Assembly: GCA_011503125.2 (NCBI GenBank)
Contig: WWBZ02000062.1
Span: 992,001 to 1,056,000 of the forward strand
Reading direction: 5' to 3'
Length of the DNA stretch: 64,000 nucleotides
Source: Botryosphaeria dothidea
Taxonomy: Eukaryota; Ascomycota; Dothideomycetes; Botryosphaeriales; Botryosphaeriaceae
This document shows, in pieces, positions 48,133 through 59,806 of this stretch (positions are counted from its first letter, which is position 1; every line of letters starts with the position of its first letter). A model generated the notes under the pieces. That model did not search any database, had not been told where the DNA came from, and saw only the letters and a program-made list of their open reading frames with translations. The position numbers and the translations under genes were made by a program.

Positions 48133-49846
48133 ATGGCGTCTACAAGAGAATGGCTCCGTAAAAGGAGGTGTTGGAAATAGACTTGGTGGGGGAGTTCACG
48201 ATGTTTACAAGATGCGGCCACTTTCGGCATTTCTCACGGGCCACAACCATTTGGAAGCGTTTTCCGTTGCACGGTAGCGTTCTTTGGCATAATCGTCTTC
48301 ATTGTACATATAGCAAATACATTGGAATGCTATCTGGGCGTCCTCCTTGAGAGGGATCGTCCCAGGTTTGACCAAAAGGTTCACATCCCCCTAACTGTTG
48401 AAGTGATCTCCCGTTTCATGTTTTTCCCAGTATAAAACGCAACAGCAGCAGCGAATGACGGCGCTCTCTTTGCAAATGACGGCAGGACCGTGTGCTGTGC
48501 CAACGCACCGGGCTGGACTGCCCCATCGTTTCCTTATAGGCGAATTTTCCCCGACGTCCTCATTAAGCTGCGGGTCCGTGCACCCGGGGCTCGCCCTTAG
48601 CCTGTTTTAGCTGAAACATTGCAGCGGCCGTGCGTCTTGCGTCTTGCGTCTTGCGCCCGCTCCGCTAGCTTTTGGCGAGACTTGGCGCGCCTAACTGCCC
48701 TGCCGCCGCAAGCTGTTGTGCGAGACGATGACAGCGGCGTGCGTCGCGGAGGCCCCCGGAGCGGACGTCGTGTGCGGCACAGCAATGGTGCAGCGGTCGT
48801 GAAATGAGATGGTGTGGTGTGCTCTGCATGAGCGCCAAGCGCGAGGGAACGCTGGCGAGGGATGAGGCGAGCACGCTGCTTGCTTTCGCTGTTTCTCTCT
48901 TCGTGTTTTTTTTTTTTTCCATCGTCCAATTTATGCTGATTACCTTGCCTCTGCCCGTATATTTGGCTTGTGCAGTGCAGTTAAGGTAAGCAGGGATCAA
49001 GCCTGAAGCCGTCTTTCCGTATTCGTTTCCATAAAGCAGTGAGGCCCTCTACCTACGCGTCACCCTTGTCAATACACAACTGGGGCCTGAAGACGTCATG
49101 CGGACGAGAATCCTGATGATGGCGAGAGCTGTTCGTACGTAGTACGTGCTAGTGCTTCGTGTTCCAAGTTGCGACTATCACGCCGCCGTTTCAACAGCTA
49201 CTGAGTTCCTACCCGGCGATTGAAGCTCATATCTGCGCTTCTCTCCATGCGCTCGCCAATCACGGGCACTTGGGGAAATCCGCAGTCATCGGGAGTTTGA
49301 GCTACCAGGCTCCTGTATTGATCCTAAGAATATCCCACTTTACCAGCTTACCGTGAGGAGTCGAAACATTCATCCGGACGTAAGTGTTCAAACAAAATGG
49401 TGACACTTCCCACGCTTCAAGTTATGTACCGTTTTAGAGCTGCTGGATCTACTATCTGTCTCATGGCATCGATAATATTTTACCGTCGATTTTCCAGATG
49501 CTAGAGAGTCACCATGCCTGCGTCTTCAGCGGAATTCATTTTCCCCTCTCGTCTGCACTGAAGCCCTTCACGTTGTTCCCCCCACTTCCCTGGTCTCTAT
49601 TAGACAAGGCCTTCACTTCAGAGGCCTTTCATTCCCTGGAGCCCAATAATTATCTCTTTCACACTTCTCCCACCCTCCATGCTCCCTTGACCCATCATTT
49701 CCAAAAATATGTTGGCTCTTCCCTTTGCAGTAACGCGCCCGCTCCGCCGCCCCGCTTAAGCATCAGATATACGACTTTCATCCTCAAAGCTCAATTTTCA
49801 ACTTCAAACCTCATCTACATCCATACCACACCTATCGTCAAAGGCA
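48133..49846. other. Intergenic, two simple repeats, no gene seen
   Basis: 3' flank of the AA9 gene and 3' flank of the NLR-type gene. Contains three copies of GCGTCTT and a 13-T run (48906-48918), but no gene I can support. Confidence 0.5.
48632..48652. repeat. 7-base tandem repeat, three copies
   Basis: GCGTCTT repeated three times head to tail in otherwise unique intergenic sequence. Confidence 0.8.
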
Positions 49847-52662
49847 TTACGACTCACGAAGATTGTCCATGACAGCCTCCCTGTTCAGCTCCATCGCAAG
49901 GTCCAATGGTGTCCGAGACTCGTTGTCTTTCAAGTCCTTCCGAGCTCCGAGCTCAACAAGCTGCCGCACCACGAACGGCCGTCCATAGTAAGTTGCGACG
50001 TGCAACGCCGTCCAATTTTTCTCGGGATCCACGATCGCATCCACGCCCTGCAGCTTCTCAAGCAGAATCTCAAAAACAGCTGGAATTTTCCGCTCAATGG
50101 AAAGACACAGCAGCTCCCCGTTCTCAACGTTGCCGAGCTCAGCCCGATCAATCAGGATCTTCACCAACCCACTATTACGCTTGACCATCGCGTCCTTGAG
50201 CGTGTCCACATCAACCGTCGCACCGTTCTCAAGCAGCAACTCCGCTGCCCGCTTGCGCCGGTTGCGCGCAGCTCCACGCAAGGCATCATTCAGTCTCTGC
50301 TGGTAATTCGCACCCTTGGCCTTCTTGCCCTGCAGACACCGGAGAACAAGCGGCCTGATGCCTTTCTCGGCGAAGTGACGGAGGCGCGACACATCCACGT
50401 CGTCATGAGCAGCGGCGCGGATGTTCTCACGCAGCTGCTTTCCCGAAAAGATGGTCCACGTAAGATCCAGTAGATCGTCTGTCTGGTCGCTGCTGCGTAC
50501 CGCCGCGCGCAGGTGGCTGTCCCAGCGCGCGGCTGCATATACACACGCTGGAAGACGCTTGATGTCTTCCGGGCTGCGCAGCTCGCGGAGGTAGAGGAGA
50601 CAGTAGCGGGCGAGCAGGGCGTGGGCGAGGGTTTCTCTGGTTCCGAGCGTGGTTGCAGCGGGGTCACTCTCCAGGAACTCCTTGAGATGCGGTTGGGCAA
50701 GACGGACGAACGAGACCTTTATGGTAAAGGGGTTCGGTGTAGCCTCAGCAGCATCGGCGCGCATACGCTCTTTCTCCGCGTCATTGAAGTCTTCTGAGAG
50801 TTCGTCGACTTCCATGCTATACATTTCGATGAAACTGGGGCAGCAGTCAAGCACGTCGCTGGGTGCTCTCAGCCTCTCGTTTTCGTCGAACCCGTTCGAT
50901 GAGTCAGTGGCGAGGAGATCCCGGAGCTCTAGAGCCGCCAGTGGACGTTTGGAGAAAGAGAGCCATTGGAAAGTGCGGATTGCGTAAGCCCGGTACGCCT
51001 CGTTCTCAAGGATGCCTTTAAGAATGGTGCCGTAGGCCGCCTTCGTATCCTTTGGAAGCTTGCGTAAAGCCTCCCTGAGCTTTCCCGGGGTTCGGTGTTG
51101 TTTGAGCTCGTTGATGCAGTTCGCTACTAAGCTGAATCTGTTTATGGGCACATGTCAACAAATTTCGGGGTAACTCCAGGCAACGGCGATGCAGTGAAGG
51201 ATACTTACGTTCCACAGGCCCTTTCGACAAGGCAATCCTTCATCTCCTTCTGAATATCTACTGGCCACTTGCACAGGCTTGTGTCATTTTCCAGCTGCTC
51301 GGTGACGTAACGCTTTATGTCTTCTACCACTTCCGCACGCTGGTCGAGATCGATGACGCGGACCTCTTGATGGTCGAGCAGGTCATGGTCGAGATGGCTC
51401 TGTGTGCTCGATAAGATGATACTCAGGTTGGACGAGGAACTGGTGACATTGCGCAGCCATTCAACATCCTCTGCACCAGGATTGCCCTTGAATCCGTCAA
51501 TGACCAAGAAGACCTGGTCGAACCTGCGGAGAATTGCCCGGCTTGCCTCAGCAAACTCTCCGTACATTTCCTCCAAGTCATCCTGCATCTCGTCATCAAG
51601 ATTGAGAATCTCCTCAGGAACCTCGCTCCGTTGCTCAATGGCCTGTTTGATAATGGACCGAAGGATGATTTCTTGTTGGCCGTGCTTAGGATCCAGATCA
51701 TCGAAGAATATGTGGATCACAGCATTTTCATCTTTCTTGTGCTCATAGAGCCATCTAACAGTGGTGCGACTAGGAATATATCAGCTTCGCTTGTGTGAAT
51801 TCATGGTCTCTTAAGCTTACCACAGTGTGGACTTTCCACAGCCCGCTATCAGGAGGTCAGCAGAATTTTTACCTGAGAAATGCCATACGTGGGGTAGACA
51901 AACGCTTTCCGGTCAACCACAATACCATACCAGGCGTGTCAACACAGTCCAGAAGGTCTTTCCCTTCTACAAACCAGTCATTCGTACCGCGTGCGCGCTT
52001 GAATCGAGGATCATCCCGCAGAGCCGTTGCCACACCCGGAGCGTTGAGTCTGTGCAAGATGCGCTCACGCTTCTCCTTGCGCCCGCCATCCTCCTGGACC
52101 CGCAAGACAGTATCGACTTGCTTCTCAATGCGGCCGATGGCCTGAGCCATGATCCTGTTGCCCATCAGCCAGACACCAAAGCACCGACAACCGGAGACAC
52201 AAACGCCGTATCCCCCACCATCGCCGCAACCAAAGCCTCCCTCAGCCTCGCCATCTCCCCCACCCGCGCCTCCAGCGTCTCCTTCTTGAACGGCCACGCA
52301 ACCTTCCCCGCCGCCTCCCTCGTCTTATACAACCCCTTCTTCCACGCGCTACCGTGCTCCTTTTTCATCTGCCTCTCGTTCTCCGCTTCAAACGCCCCCG
52401 CCAAATCTTTCAGAATGCCCCGCAGCTGATCGACCAGCCTGTTGTCGCCGATAAGCAGTTCCTGCGTCATTTCGAGCCCGCCTCCATCCTCCCCGACCGC
52501 CACGACCAGGCTCTCGAGCGTGCCTCGCGAGGCGCAGATCTCGATCAACAACCTATTCTTGTCTTCCCTGCGGGCCTTCGCGTTGTTGACGTACCAGACG
52601 AGGTCTTTCGTGAGGTCGATCGCGAGGGCTATGACGCCGACGGCCAGGCCTGTGGCTTCCAT
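49847..52662 (-). pseudogene. NLR-type NTPase with ankyrin repeats, broken by a 2-base frameshift
   Basis: Exons 52192-52662, 51904-52141, 51821-51845, 51209-51771 and 49847-51137. Order: a helical N-terminal domain like those on fungal NACHT proteins (MEATGLAVGVIALAIDLTKD), a P-loop rebuilt across two introns (VLWLTGKPGCGKSTL, about 229-244), the Walker-B-like FLVIDGF, a winged-helix region (TFQWLSFSKRPLAALELRDLLA), and C-terminal ankyrin repeats (NWTALHVATYYGRPFVVRQLV). In exon 4, WLYEHKKDENAV and VIHIFFDDLDP should be continuous but lie in different frames: an extra GT at about 51718-51722 (GTGTG for GTG) shifts the frame and gives an early TGA. Exon 4 is 2 bases too long for phase. So this is a pseudogene, a segregating null allele or an assembly error. 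The donor of intron 1 is uncertain. Ignoring the shift it would encode about 861 residues. Confidence 0.75.
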
Positions 52663-53297
52663 TTCGCCCTTCTGCGTGCGGGTGGGATTAAAGTCGCAAG
52701 GCGGACGGGGCGTTCTCCTCGTCAGTGCGAACGACTACTACCTGGATTGTCCACCAAGATAAGCGGCCTGATGGATTATCAGCTTGAGACGTATACAGGG
52801 CGCCTCGTCAGCTGAGGGCTGCAACGGGTAGCACAGAAGCGGGGAGCAATACCAACATACCTGCTTAGGAGCTGCGTGTAAGCTTTATAGAAGGCTTCAA
52901 GCCTTGTACTTCACGTCGATCTGTGCTCGGAAATCCATTCAATTGGTGCACGTTGATGATCTCTCAACCAGATCTACACGGCGACATATGCTTTGCAGAC
53001 GCCTCTGACGTCAACGTCATCGGCCCCCACGTGGAGCAACGCAGTCATAGAAGGAAAAAGCAATGCTTATCTAGGATGTCATCTTGTACCTTTTGCTAGT
53101 CCCGTCTTAAGATCGTTGGAATAGTGAGATGTGAGGCGCATTGAGAGTTGAATCACTCGTCCCGGGTACGTTTAAAGGAAATCCATCATATCGCAAGTCG
53201 CGCAGGACACAAGATATAAAATATTCATTACAATATTCATTCCGAAGCGAAGGATTTTCTCAAAAGCTACTTCATAGCCTTCCCTCTGGGACCTCTC
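52663..53297. other. Intergenic, no gene seen
   Basis: Upstream of the NLR-type gene and downstream of the DPP-IV gene. Nothing recognised. Confidence 0.55.
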
Positions 53298-55622
53298 TCA
53301 AACAACAATCTCCCTCCTACTCCACTGATGCACCTCCTCCCCCTCGCCCGGCACGCGATTCTTCTCCTCATAAATCCGCTTTGTCAGCAACTTGTACAAA
53401 AATGCGCTATCACCGTTGTACCTGATATTATGATCGGAGTCCGTAAACCACTGGCTGTCGAACTTATCTGGCCCAATACCATCGCCCATCAGCACGTCCG
53501 CCAAGACCGCCGAGTGCTGGAAATGCACGTTATCATCGCCCAGCCCATGCGTGATCAAGAAGCCACCCTCAATATTCTTGAACCCTGCCGTCTTCCTCAC
53601 CGCCGTAGTGTTGTATCCCGCGGGGTTTTGGGTGTACGTCTTCATGTACCGCTCTGTATACATGCTGTCATAGAACCGCCAGTCCGTCACCGGCGCCGTG
53701 ATGAGACCCAGCGTGAACACGCCGCTGTCCAGCTCCACCACCTTCGAGGAAAGGTATCCGCCGAACGACCAGCCCCAGATAGCCACGTGCTCCGGGTCGG
53801 CCCACTCGTTCTGCAGAATCTGCTCCGCTGCCCAAACCTGGTCCTCGGCCTCGAGCGTGCCAAGTTGCTTGGCTACGAGAGCGCGGAAAGCGCGGCCTTT
53901 GTACCCAGTGCCACGGTTATCCACGACCCACTGCACGTACTCAAGTTCCGGGTCGGACGAAATGTACGCATTCCAGTTGAGGGACTTCCAGGTCTTGGGG
54001 ATCTGCTGGGCGCCGGGACCGCCGTAGGGGTTGAAGAGGACCGGATATTTCTTGGTGGGGTCGAAGTTGGCCGGGAGGCGTTGCATCACATTGAGCTTCT
54101 CACCGGAGGGATGATCCAGCTCGAGCCAGCTGATTGCGGGAAGCTTGTACTCGTTGATACGGGCGTAGAAGGCGGCGTTGTCGACGAGAATGCGGAGCGG
54201 GGTGGTGGTGCTATTGATGGAGTAGAGTTCCTGGTAAGGCACGTCGGGGCCTTGATAGGAGAGGGCGTAGTACGAGCCACCAGAGGAAAAGGATGCAGAC
54301 CAGTAGCCAGCAACGGTGTCGTCAACCAAGGGCGTCTTCTTGAAGGTCTTATACGAGACGGAGTAGAGATGAGATTCGGTGCTGTGGTGCTCGGTCGACG
54401 TGTAGTAGACCAGGCTCCGTGCGGTGTCCACTTTCAGGATTGCACGAACCTCCCACTCGCCGGAAGTGAGTGGAATGGCAGAGCCGCCATTAACTGGGTA
54501 CAAGTAGATGTGGGTCCAGCCAGAGACGTCCGAAAGATCGAGGTAGTAAGTTCCATTAGTGCCATTGCCGGCTGCAGCGCCTACGTAGGTGATGGCGAGG
54601 TTATTGTCAAGCCAACCCTCATCCTCAGAACGCTCACGTACAACAGAGGTGGATCCAGAGGCAACATCAACATTGACAATCTTCTCCGAATCCTGAACTC
54701 TGTTGTAAGCACGGAAAAGAACATTGGAGTGGTCGTTTGTAACCCAGGCGACCTCCCCAACGATCAAGTCGTCTGCGGGGAAAGCATCGATGGGAATAGC
54801 GGTGATTTCTGCCGAAGCAACGTCCAGAAGGTTGAAAGCTACAGTTGGGTTGGTAGCGTCGACCTTGGGATACCTGAGCTCCAACTCGCGAGGGTAAGAA
54901 TTGCCGTACTGTGTGTTGTCCATGTAGTACGGCACACGGAAAGTGGGAACACCCGTTTCATTGAAACTGAGGTACGCAATCTTCTCGCCATCAGGGCTCC
55001 ACCAAAGAGCGTAGCGGTCACCAAGAATTTCCTCCTCCATGACCCAATCAGGGACTGCATTGAACGTGTCTGGATCTCCGTCGGACGTGATACGTGTGAT
55101 TTCACCGTCTCTCCAGATGTAGAGGTCATTTCCGCGGACAAAGGCAATTACTTCGCCATTGGGGTCCCACTCGGCATACTGAATGTCGCCAATCTGGTCG
55201 TCCACGAGTGCATCGAGGCTACCAGAGGCAATATCAAGAATGAAGTAGTCGGCGAAGTAAGAATGCCGATACTGCTTGGTGTAATTGGTGGCCCACAGGA
55301 CGCGAGTCAAGTCGGAGCTGATCCAGTAATCCCAGTAGTCGGCGGGCACCTGGTCGGCGGCAACGAAGGTCTCGTTTTCGCCGGTGACAGCATTCGCAAG
55401 GATCAGGGCGCCGTCGCCTCCGGCATAGATGAATTGACCGTCGACGTCGCTTGCCACCCAGGCCAAGGAAATGGAAGAGGGAGAGAGACTTGCCGGGACT
55501 GTTTCGTTGAAAGTCAAGAGTCTGGTGCCGTTTCCGGTGGGTGGAGTGGTGCCACGAGGCGGAGAGATTGCGTTTACGCCAACGGCTGCGGCGAGGGCAG
55601 CAAGCAACAGAGAGGCCTGCAT
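53298..55622 (-). CDS. Secreted dipeptidyl peptidase IV (prolyl oligopeptidase family S9B)
   Basis: A single exon of 774 residues; ATG 55622 is preferred to one 24 bases upstream because it starts the signal peptide [23 protein letters not shown] removes N-terminal X-Pro or X-Ala dipeptides from peptides outside the cell. A beta-propeller domain contains the substrate-clamping double Glu in [21 protein letters not shown]. The C-terminal alpha/beta-hydrolase domain has nucleophile S619 in GWSFGG (GWSYGG in many relatives), D696 in [11 protein letters not shown] and H731 in DSDHNI. Several N-x-T/S sites fit secretion. Length matches Aspergillus DPP-IV; there is no internal TM anchor like that of vacuolar DAPB. 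Confidence 0.95.
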   Translation of the reverse strand: MQASLLLAALAAAVGVNAISPPRGTTPPTGNGTRLLTFNETVPASLSPSSISLAWVASDVDGQFIYAGGDGALILANAVTGENETFVAADQVPADYWDYWISSDLTRVLWATNYTKQYRHSYFADYFILDIASGSLDALVDDQIGDIQYAEWDPNGEVIAFVRGNDLYIWRDGEITRITSDGDPDTFNAVPDWVMEEEILGDRYALWWSPDGEKIAYLSFNETGVPTFRVPYYMDNTQYGNSYPRELELRYPKVDATNPTVAFNLLDVASAEITAIPIDAFPADDLIVGEVAWVTNDHSNVLFRAYNRVQDSEKIVNVDVASGSTSVVRERSEDEGWLDNNLAITYVGAAAGNGTNGTYYLDLSDVSGWTHIYLYPVNGGSAIPLTSGEWEVRAILKVDTARSLVYYTSTEHHSTESHLYSVSYKTFKKTPLVDDTVAGYWSASFSSGGSYYALSYQGPDVPYQELYSINSTTTPLRILVDNAAFYARINEYKLPAISWLELDHPSGEKLNVMQRLPANFDPTKKYPVLFNPYGGPGAQQIPKTWKSLNWNAYISSDPELEYVQWVVDNRGTGYKGRAFRALVAKQLGTLEAEDQVWAAEQILQNEWADPEHVAIWGWSFGGYLSSKVVELDSGVFTLGLITAPVTDWRFYDSMYTERYMKTYTQNPAGYNTTAVRKTAGFKNIEGGFLITHGLGDDNVHFQHSAVLADVLMGDGIGPDKFDSQWFTDSDHNIRYNGDSAFLYKLLTKRIYEEKNRVPGEGEEVHQWSRREIVV

Positions 55623-56769
55623 GGCGGTGAGCCGGCAACAAGGCACAACCGAAGGAGCGAAGAGAAGGACCTTGAAGCAGCGGGTGAAAGCGAAGAAGAA
55701 GATGCGCAGTAGTGCTCACTTTATAGGCAATGCAGGCTGCATTGAGCCCAGGAACAGTAGCGGAGATCTCGCCATCGTCTGCAGTTACGCGCAGCGATAG
55801 ATTTGCGGGTTGCTTGGCAGGTGCATCGTACACCACTTGTGAATATCCCAATCAGGAAGCTGGCAACCTGCGCGATGTGAGACCGGCCTGCTTGGCAGCT
55901 TGGCCGGCGGGACACGAGCGGCGACGCGAGGAGGCGCCCTGTGGCCGCCCGGGGATACAGTCGGTTTAAAGAAGCTGGAGGATTGTCCGGGTACGAACGG
56001 CGCTGGAATCGACGTGCGCGGGATCTCGTAGCACACGATAGCGTGGACAGAGCGGGGCCACCCATCAAGTGGGCAGCGTTGGCGTGCGCGGAGACAAAGA
56101 AGGAGCATGATGCAGTAACACTGGAAAAAGGAAAATCGTTGCCGGCTGCGGAGGCCGTTGTGCTCGAACGGCATCCGCTACCGAGCTGCCCATATCGCTT
56201 ATCAGTGACCCTGCTATTGCTCCGGCATCCCTGCTCAGGAGCTTGGTCAATTAAACAGTCTCATTGCTTTGATTCGCATCTCAGAATGCAGCCAAATGAG
56301 AAATCCCCAATATGCAAGGGACGCTGCAACCACGGCTCGGTCTACTACAGATGTGGAACCGGCACCCCACAGTGATCGTGCCCACCCCTCAGCCGCAATA
56401 GTTCAGTTTTGTTCTCAACCGCACGAGGAATTCCGTCAAAAAGGCCGAAGGCGGTGAGATATACAACACCCAAACACGGCCGTTGCGGGAGTTAGGCGGC
56501 CGATTGAAATGGAATCCTTGCACAAACCATTCAAGTGCATAACGAACACGTGATTTCCTCTATACCTGCATGGGACACTTCTTCATTCCCTGGTATTTCG
56601 ATGCTAAGCAAAAAACAAAAAGGTATCATAACCCGTTATTCTCGTCAAGCCCAAACTCCGGGATATCTCGTACAATGCTCACGTAAAACCCGCAAACCCG
56701 GAAAGAATTCTCCGGTAATAATTCTCACCCTTCTCCTCCCGATCACCACAAGACCTTTTCATCACCTTT
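55623..56769. other. Intergenic, no gene seen
   Basis: Promoter side of DPP-IV and 3' flank of the four-TM gene. Short frames only. Confidence 0.55.
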
Positions 56770-57799
56770 TCAATGCCTACCCGGCATCTCATGCGCACCC
56801 CCCTTCATCGGCGGCGGCAGTACATAAGGTCCTTGTCCGGTGGAAGGATGGCTCGCCGGCAGCGGGCTCGTTGGGGCCGGGCTAACAGACGGATGCGGCG
56901 GCGGCATGACGTAGCCGCCGGCGCTCTGCGGGCTCACAGGCGTAGCGCCCACGGAGCTGGGGGAGAAGTATTCGGTGGTTTGGTGGTGTTGTTGCTGCTG
57001 CCGGGGCATGGGGATGGGCTTGAGCTCCTCGGCGCGGGGCGCGTACGCCTCGTTGTAGGTGTAGGTCGGCGCTTGGCCGTAGGTGGGTCCGTTGCCATAG
57101 CTGCCGGCGTAGGTGGCCTGGCCGTACTCTTGCGCGGAGAGGTTGTTGTTGACGGGGTTGGTGGTGGGCGCGTAGGCGCCGCCGGTGCGGCGGGCCTTGC
57201 GGTCGCGGTGGTAGACGACGCCGGCGTAGATGAGGAGGCCGAGGTAGAGGAGACTGTGGGTACCATTGTTAGATTGGGCGTGTCTCTTCATTGTGGTGGA
57301 GCTTGAATGTTCGATTCTGGGAAGGGAGTTTGAGGAGGACTTACAAGCAAGCGATTGCAAAGATGAACACGAAAGCGCGGCCGTATGCAGCACCGCCAAT
57401 GAATATGAGAATGAGGACTACGGTCCACCAGGTGGTTTGGAGGACGTTGATGATCAAGAATGTGCGCGGGCTCAAGCTGTGGCAAGTTGCCCTAACCATG
57501 CAGTAGATGTCCAAGAGCAGCGAGACAGCGAAAAGGCTCATGTAAACTGCAACAATGCTATTGGAGCATTAGTCATCGGGACCCTGTTGATGCGAGCGGA
57601 CATTAACTTACACCTTCGTAGATTTAATCTCCCTGTCAGAGAAGTTGTCTTCGAGAGTATCGTTCGGGTCATCGCTTATGGCGGAGAGGATGATGGCGTA
57701 GCTCGCGATAAGGATAATGGTCAATGCATCGCGAAGAATCCAGAAAGGAAGCAGGACGCGCTTCTTCCATGGCGACGTTTCGTGTGAGTAGCGCGCCAT
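56770..57799 (-). CDS. Four-TM membrane protein with a Pro/Gln/Tyr-rich tail
   Basis: Exons 57612-57799, 57345-57557 and 56770-57253 give 294 residues. Four hydrophobic helices are seen: LLPFWILRDALTIILIASYAI, VIVAVYMSLFAVSLLLDIYCMV, FLIINVLQTTWWTVVLILIFIGG and FVFIFAIACFLLYLGLLIYAG. A tail of about 150 residues follows, rich in Pro, Gln, Tyr and Ser (YGQAPTYTYNEAY, PVSPQSAGGYVMPPP). The first intron's acceptor is chosen (CAATAG) because it keeps a full second helix; a second possible acceptor 11 bases on would remove a few residues. The topology resembles MARVEL-type fungal proteins, but I recognise no specific family or function. Confidence 0.75.
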
Positions 57800-58918
57800 T
57801 GTTGATCTGACGTATGCGACGGTGTATGTAGTGCGACTCTTGGAGGCGATGCGGCTGGCGCGAGTTATTTACCAAATCAGGTTGTCGCGAGGGAACGGTT
57901 GTGAAAGGCCGTGAAAAAAGAAGTACCGAGTACAAGAAAATCCTTGGGAGAGGCCCGGCTCATATAATCAAGCCACCGAACAAAATCTCGCTTTCAACCG
58001 CCTGGATTTCAGTTTGTGGCTGCGGCTGAGCTGTCTCGATCAGTGGTCCTTCGCTGCTCAGCCTCTCATGCACCAGGCCGTCAGGCACCAGCGACCCTTG
58101 GCTGCTAGGAAACAGCGCCGCTCCCGTACGCTAATCTCAAAGAGTGCCGGAAATGGCATGCGGATTTCCCGAATGAGGCAAGCGTCGTCTGCTGGTCCCT
58201 CATGTGAAGCGGGGGCCTGCAAAAATGCTGCCGTGTCACTGGTGGACAGGCGCGTAGGATTTGGGGGCTATTTTTTTGCTCCGCTCCTTCGCCTGTCACG
58301 CGTCTTGGCGAGGTCGTTGATCCCTACACAGCCATTTGCTACGAACTACTCCAGCCCCATGATATAATAATCCACTTCCTGGGGCTGTGCCGAACGTCGG
58401 CAGATGTCGATCTGGGTTAGGGTTTCAACTGTTTGCTGCTTAGCGGATACTGGCATAGGGAGTCGAAGCATTCTGAAGAATCCAAGTGTTGAGGAGGGCC
58501 GTTTACATGCACGTCCGAACGAATTTCTCCACTTCCTACGTATAGCTGCCTACCTTCCCGTTCTAGAGAATGATTCCACTCCTCAGAGCCAAGGCCATAT
58601 TGCGATTATCTTGGACCGACTTACTAGATGGCGTGACAAAACTGGCCTCAGTACAGCAGACAAGGAAGAAAACGCCGATTTATTGATGAGAAAAGACGCC
58701 GTCTATTAGACTTTAATGAGGACATAAAGGTGTATTACAGTCGTAGGACGTCAGTGCGGAGAAGAGGTGCAGGGTTACTTCTTCATCCACGTTCCATTCC
58801 CCGAGGCCAAAAGCGGCACGCCAACGCCACCAGGTCCATCCGTATAGCCCAACACAAGCACTACAGGAAACCAACGGCTATGATCAACGGACCAGACAAA
58901 TTTGCTGAAATTCTGTGA
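57800..58918. other. Intergenic, no gene seen
   Basis: Promoter side of the four-TM gene and 3' flank of the disordered-protein gene. Short frames such as 58404-58709 (+) have no supporting features. Confidence 0.5.
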
Positions 58919-59806
58919 TCATGACCCTCCTGAAGCCACCTTGCGGGCTGCCCGTTCTGCCTTTTTCTGCATGATTTTAGCGATGAGACGCCGCCACAGA
59001 GCTCTGATACGGTCCCGCTTCGACTGCTTGCTTGCAACGGATGTTTGTTCTGTCTTGTTTTTGAGGATCGATTGAGGTGCCTCCGTCCGAGTACTGTCTG
59101 CAGGGGTGGCGAAGACAGTTTGTTCAGAAGGGACCTGAAGCGTGTGGGTAGGAGATTCACGAGCGGGCACCAGGCGCTCATCAGACGAATTGGCGGGTTC
59201 AATGACAACTTTGATCGTGGTAGACCGACGCCTAATTGGGCCCTCGGATTCGTTTTGTGGCTCCTCGGGGACTTGAATCACGAAAGTTGTGCTCCGATTC
59301 GCTGTATGATCCCCAGCAAAGGTCACCGAGCTCTTGCGTTGAACTTCGATTGGAGAAGCCGGTTCAGCTGGCCGCGTAGTCGAGGATGACGAGCTAGAAG
59401 GACTGGACGAGCCTGATCTCACGCGTTCACCTTGGGTGATGACAGGCGATTCATGGATAATAGCAGTGCCGACAGGAACTTGCTCGACATGAACAGCTTC
59501 AGGGCCATCAGTTGACTGGGGAGCTTCATCAGGATCGGTAACAACAGTGGCCCTACGAGATTGCCCAACAGGAACGGCTTCAGGCACTTCAGTCGACTCG
59601 GGAGCTTCGACTGCCTCGGGCACAACAAAGAGCTCGGGTACTGTGGTAGTAGTTACGTTGTCTGCACTGGGTTCCGGCGGGTTGGCGAAAGGCTCGGAGC
59701 TGACGTCGCCATCATAACCGAAAGGTGACAGTAATAAGGCCAAGGGCTCGTGATGCTTGATGTGAGGAAGGGTGGGTGACCAGGATCCAATGCTCTCGCC
59801 GGACAT
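58919..59806 (-). CDS. Disordered hypothetical protein with a basic C-terminal helix
   Basis: A single exon of 295 residues from the first ATG (59806); the open frame continues about 26 codons further upstream without an ATG, so a 5' exon may be missing. The sequence is rich in Pro, Glu, Ser, Thr and Val, with a loose repeat around VPEAVEAPESTEVPEAVPVG and APQSTDGPEAVHVEQVPVG, and strands such as RSTTFVIQVPEEP and RRSTTIKVVIEPA. It ends in a strongly basic amphipathic helix (RDRIRALWRRLIAKIMQKK). No domain, signal peptide or TM segment recognised. Function unknown. Confidence 0.55.
   Translation of the reverse strand: MSGESIGSWSPTLPHIKHHEPLALLLSPFGYDGDVSSEPFANPPEPSADNVTTTTVPELFVVPEAVEAPESTEVPEAVPVGQSRRATVVTDPDEAPQSTDGPEAVHVEQVPVGTAIIHESPVITQGERVRSGSSSPSSSSSSTTRPAEPASPIEVQRKSSVTFAGDHTANRSTTFVIQVPEEPQNESEGPIRRRSTTIKVVIEPANSSDERLVPARESPTHTLQVPSEQTVFATPADSTRTEAPQSILKNKTEQTSVASKQSKRDRIRALWRRLIAKIMQKKAERAARKVASGGS

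Noticed and set aside
48906..48918. 13-T run as a possible Pol III terminator
   Set aside because: No tRNA, 5S or other Pol III gene can be folded in the 300 bases upstream on the same strand.
53328..55712. A 794-codon open frame on the + strand
   Set aside because: It lies exactly antisense to DPP-IV, follows from that gene's codon bias, and its translation has no domain or sensible composition. The minus strand has a complete catalytic triad and signal peptide.
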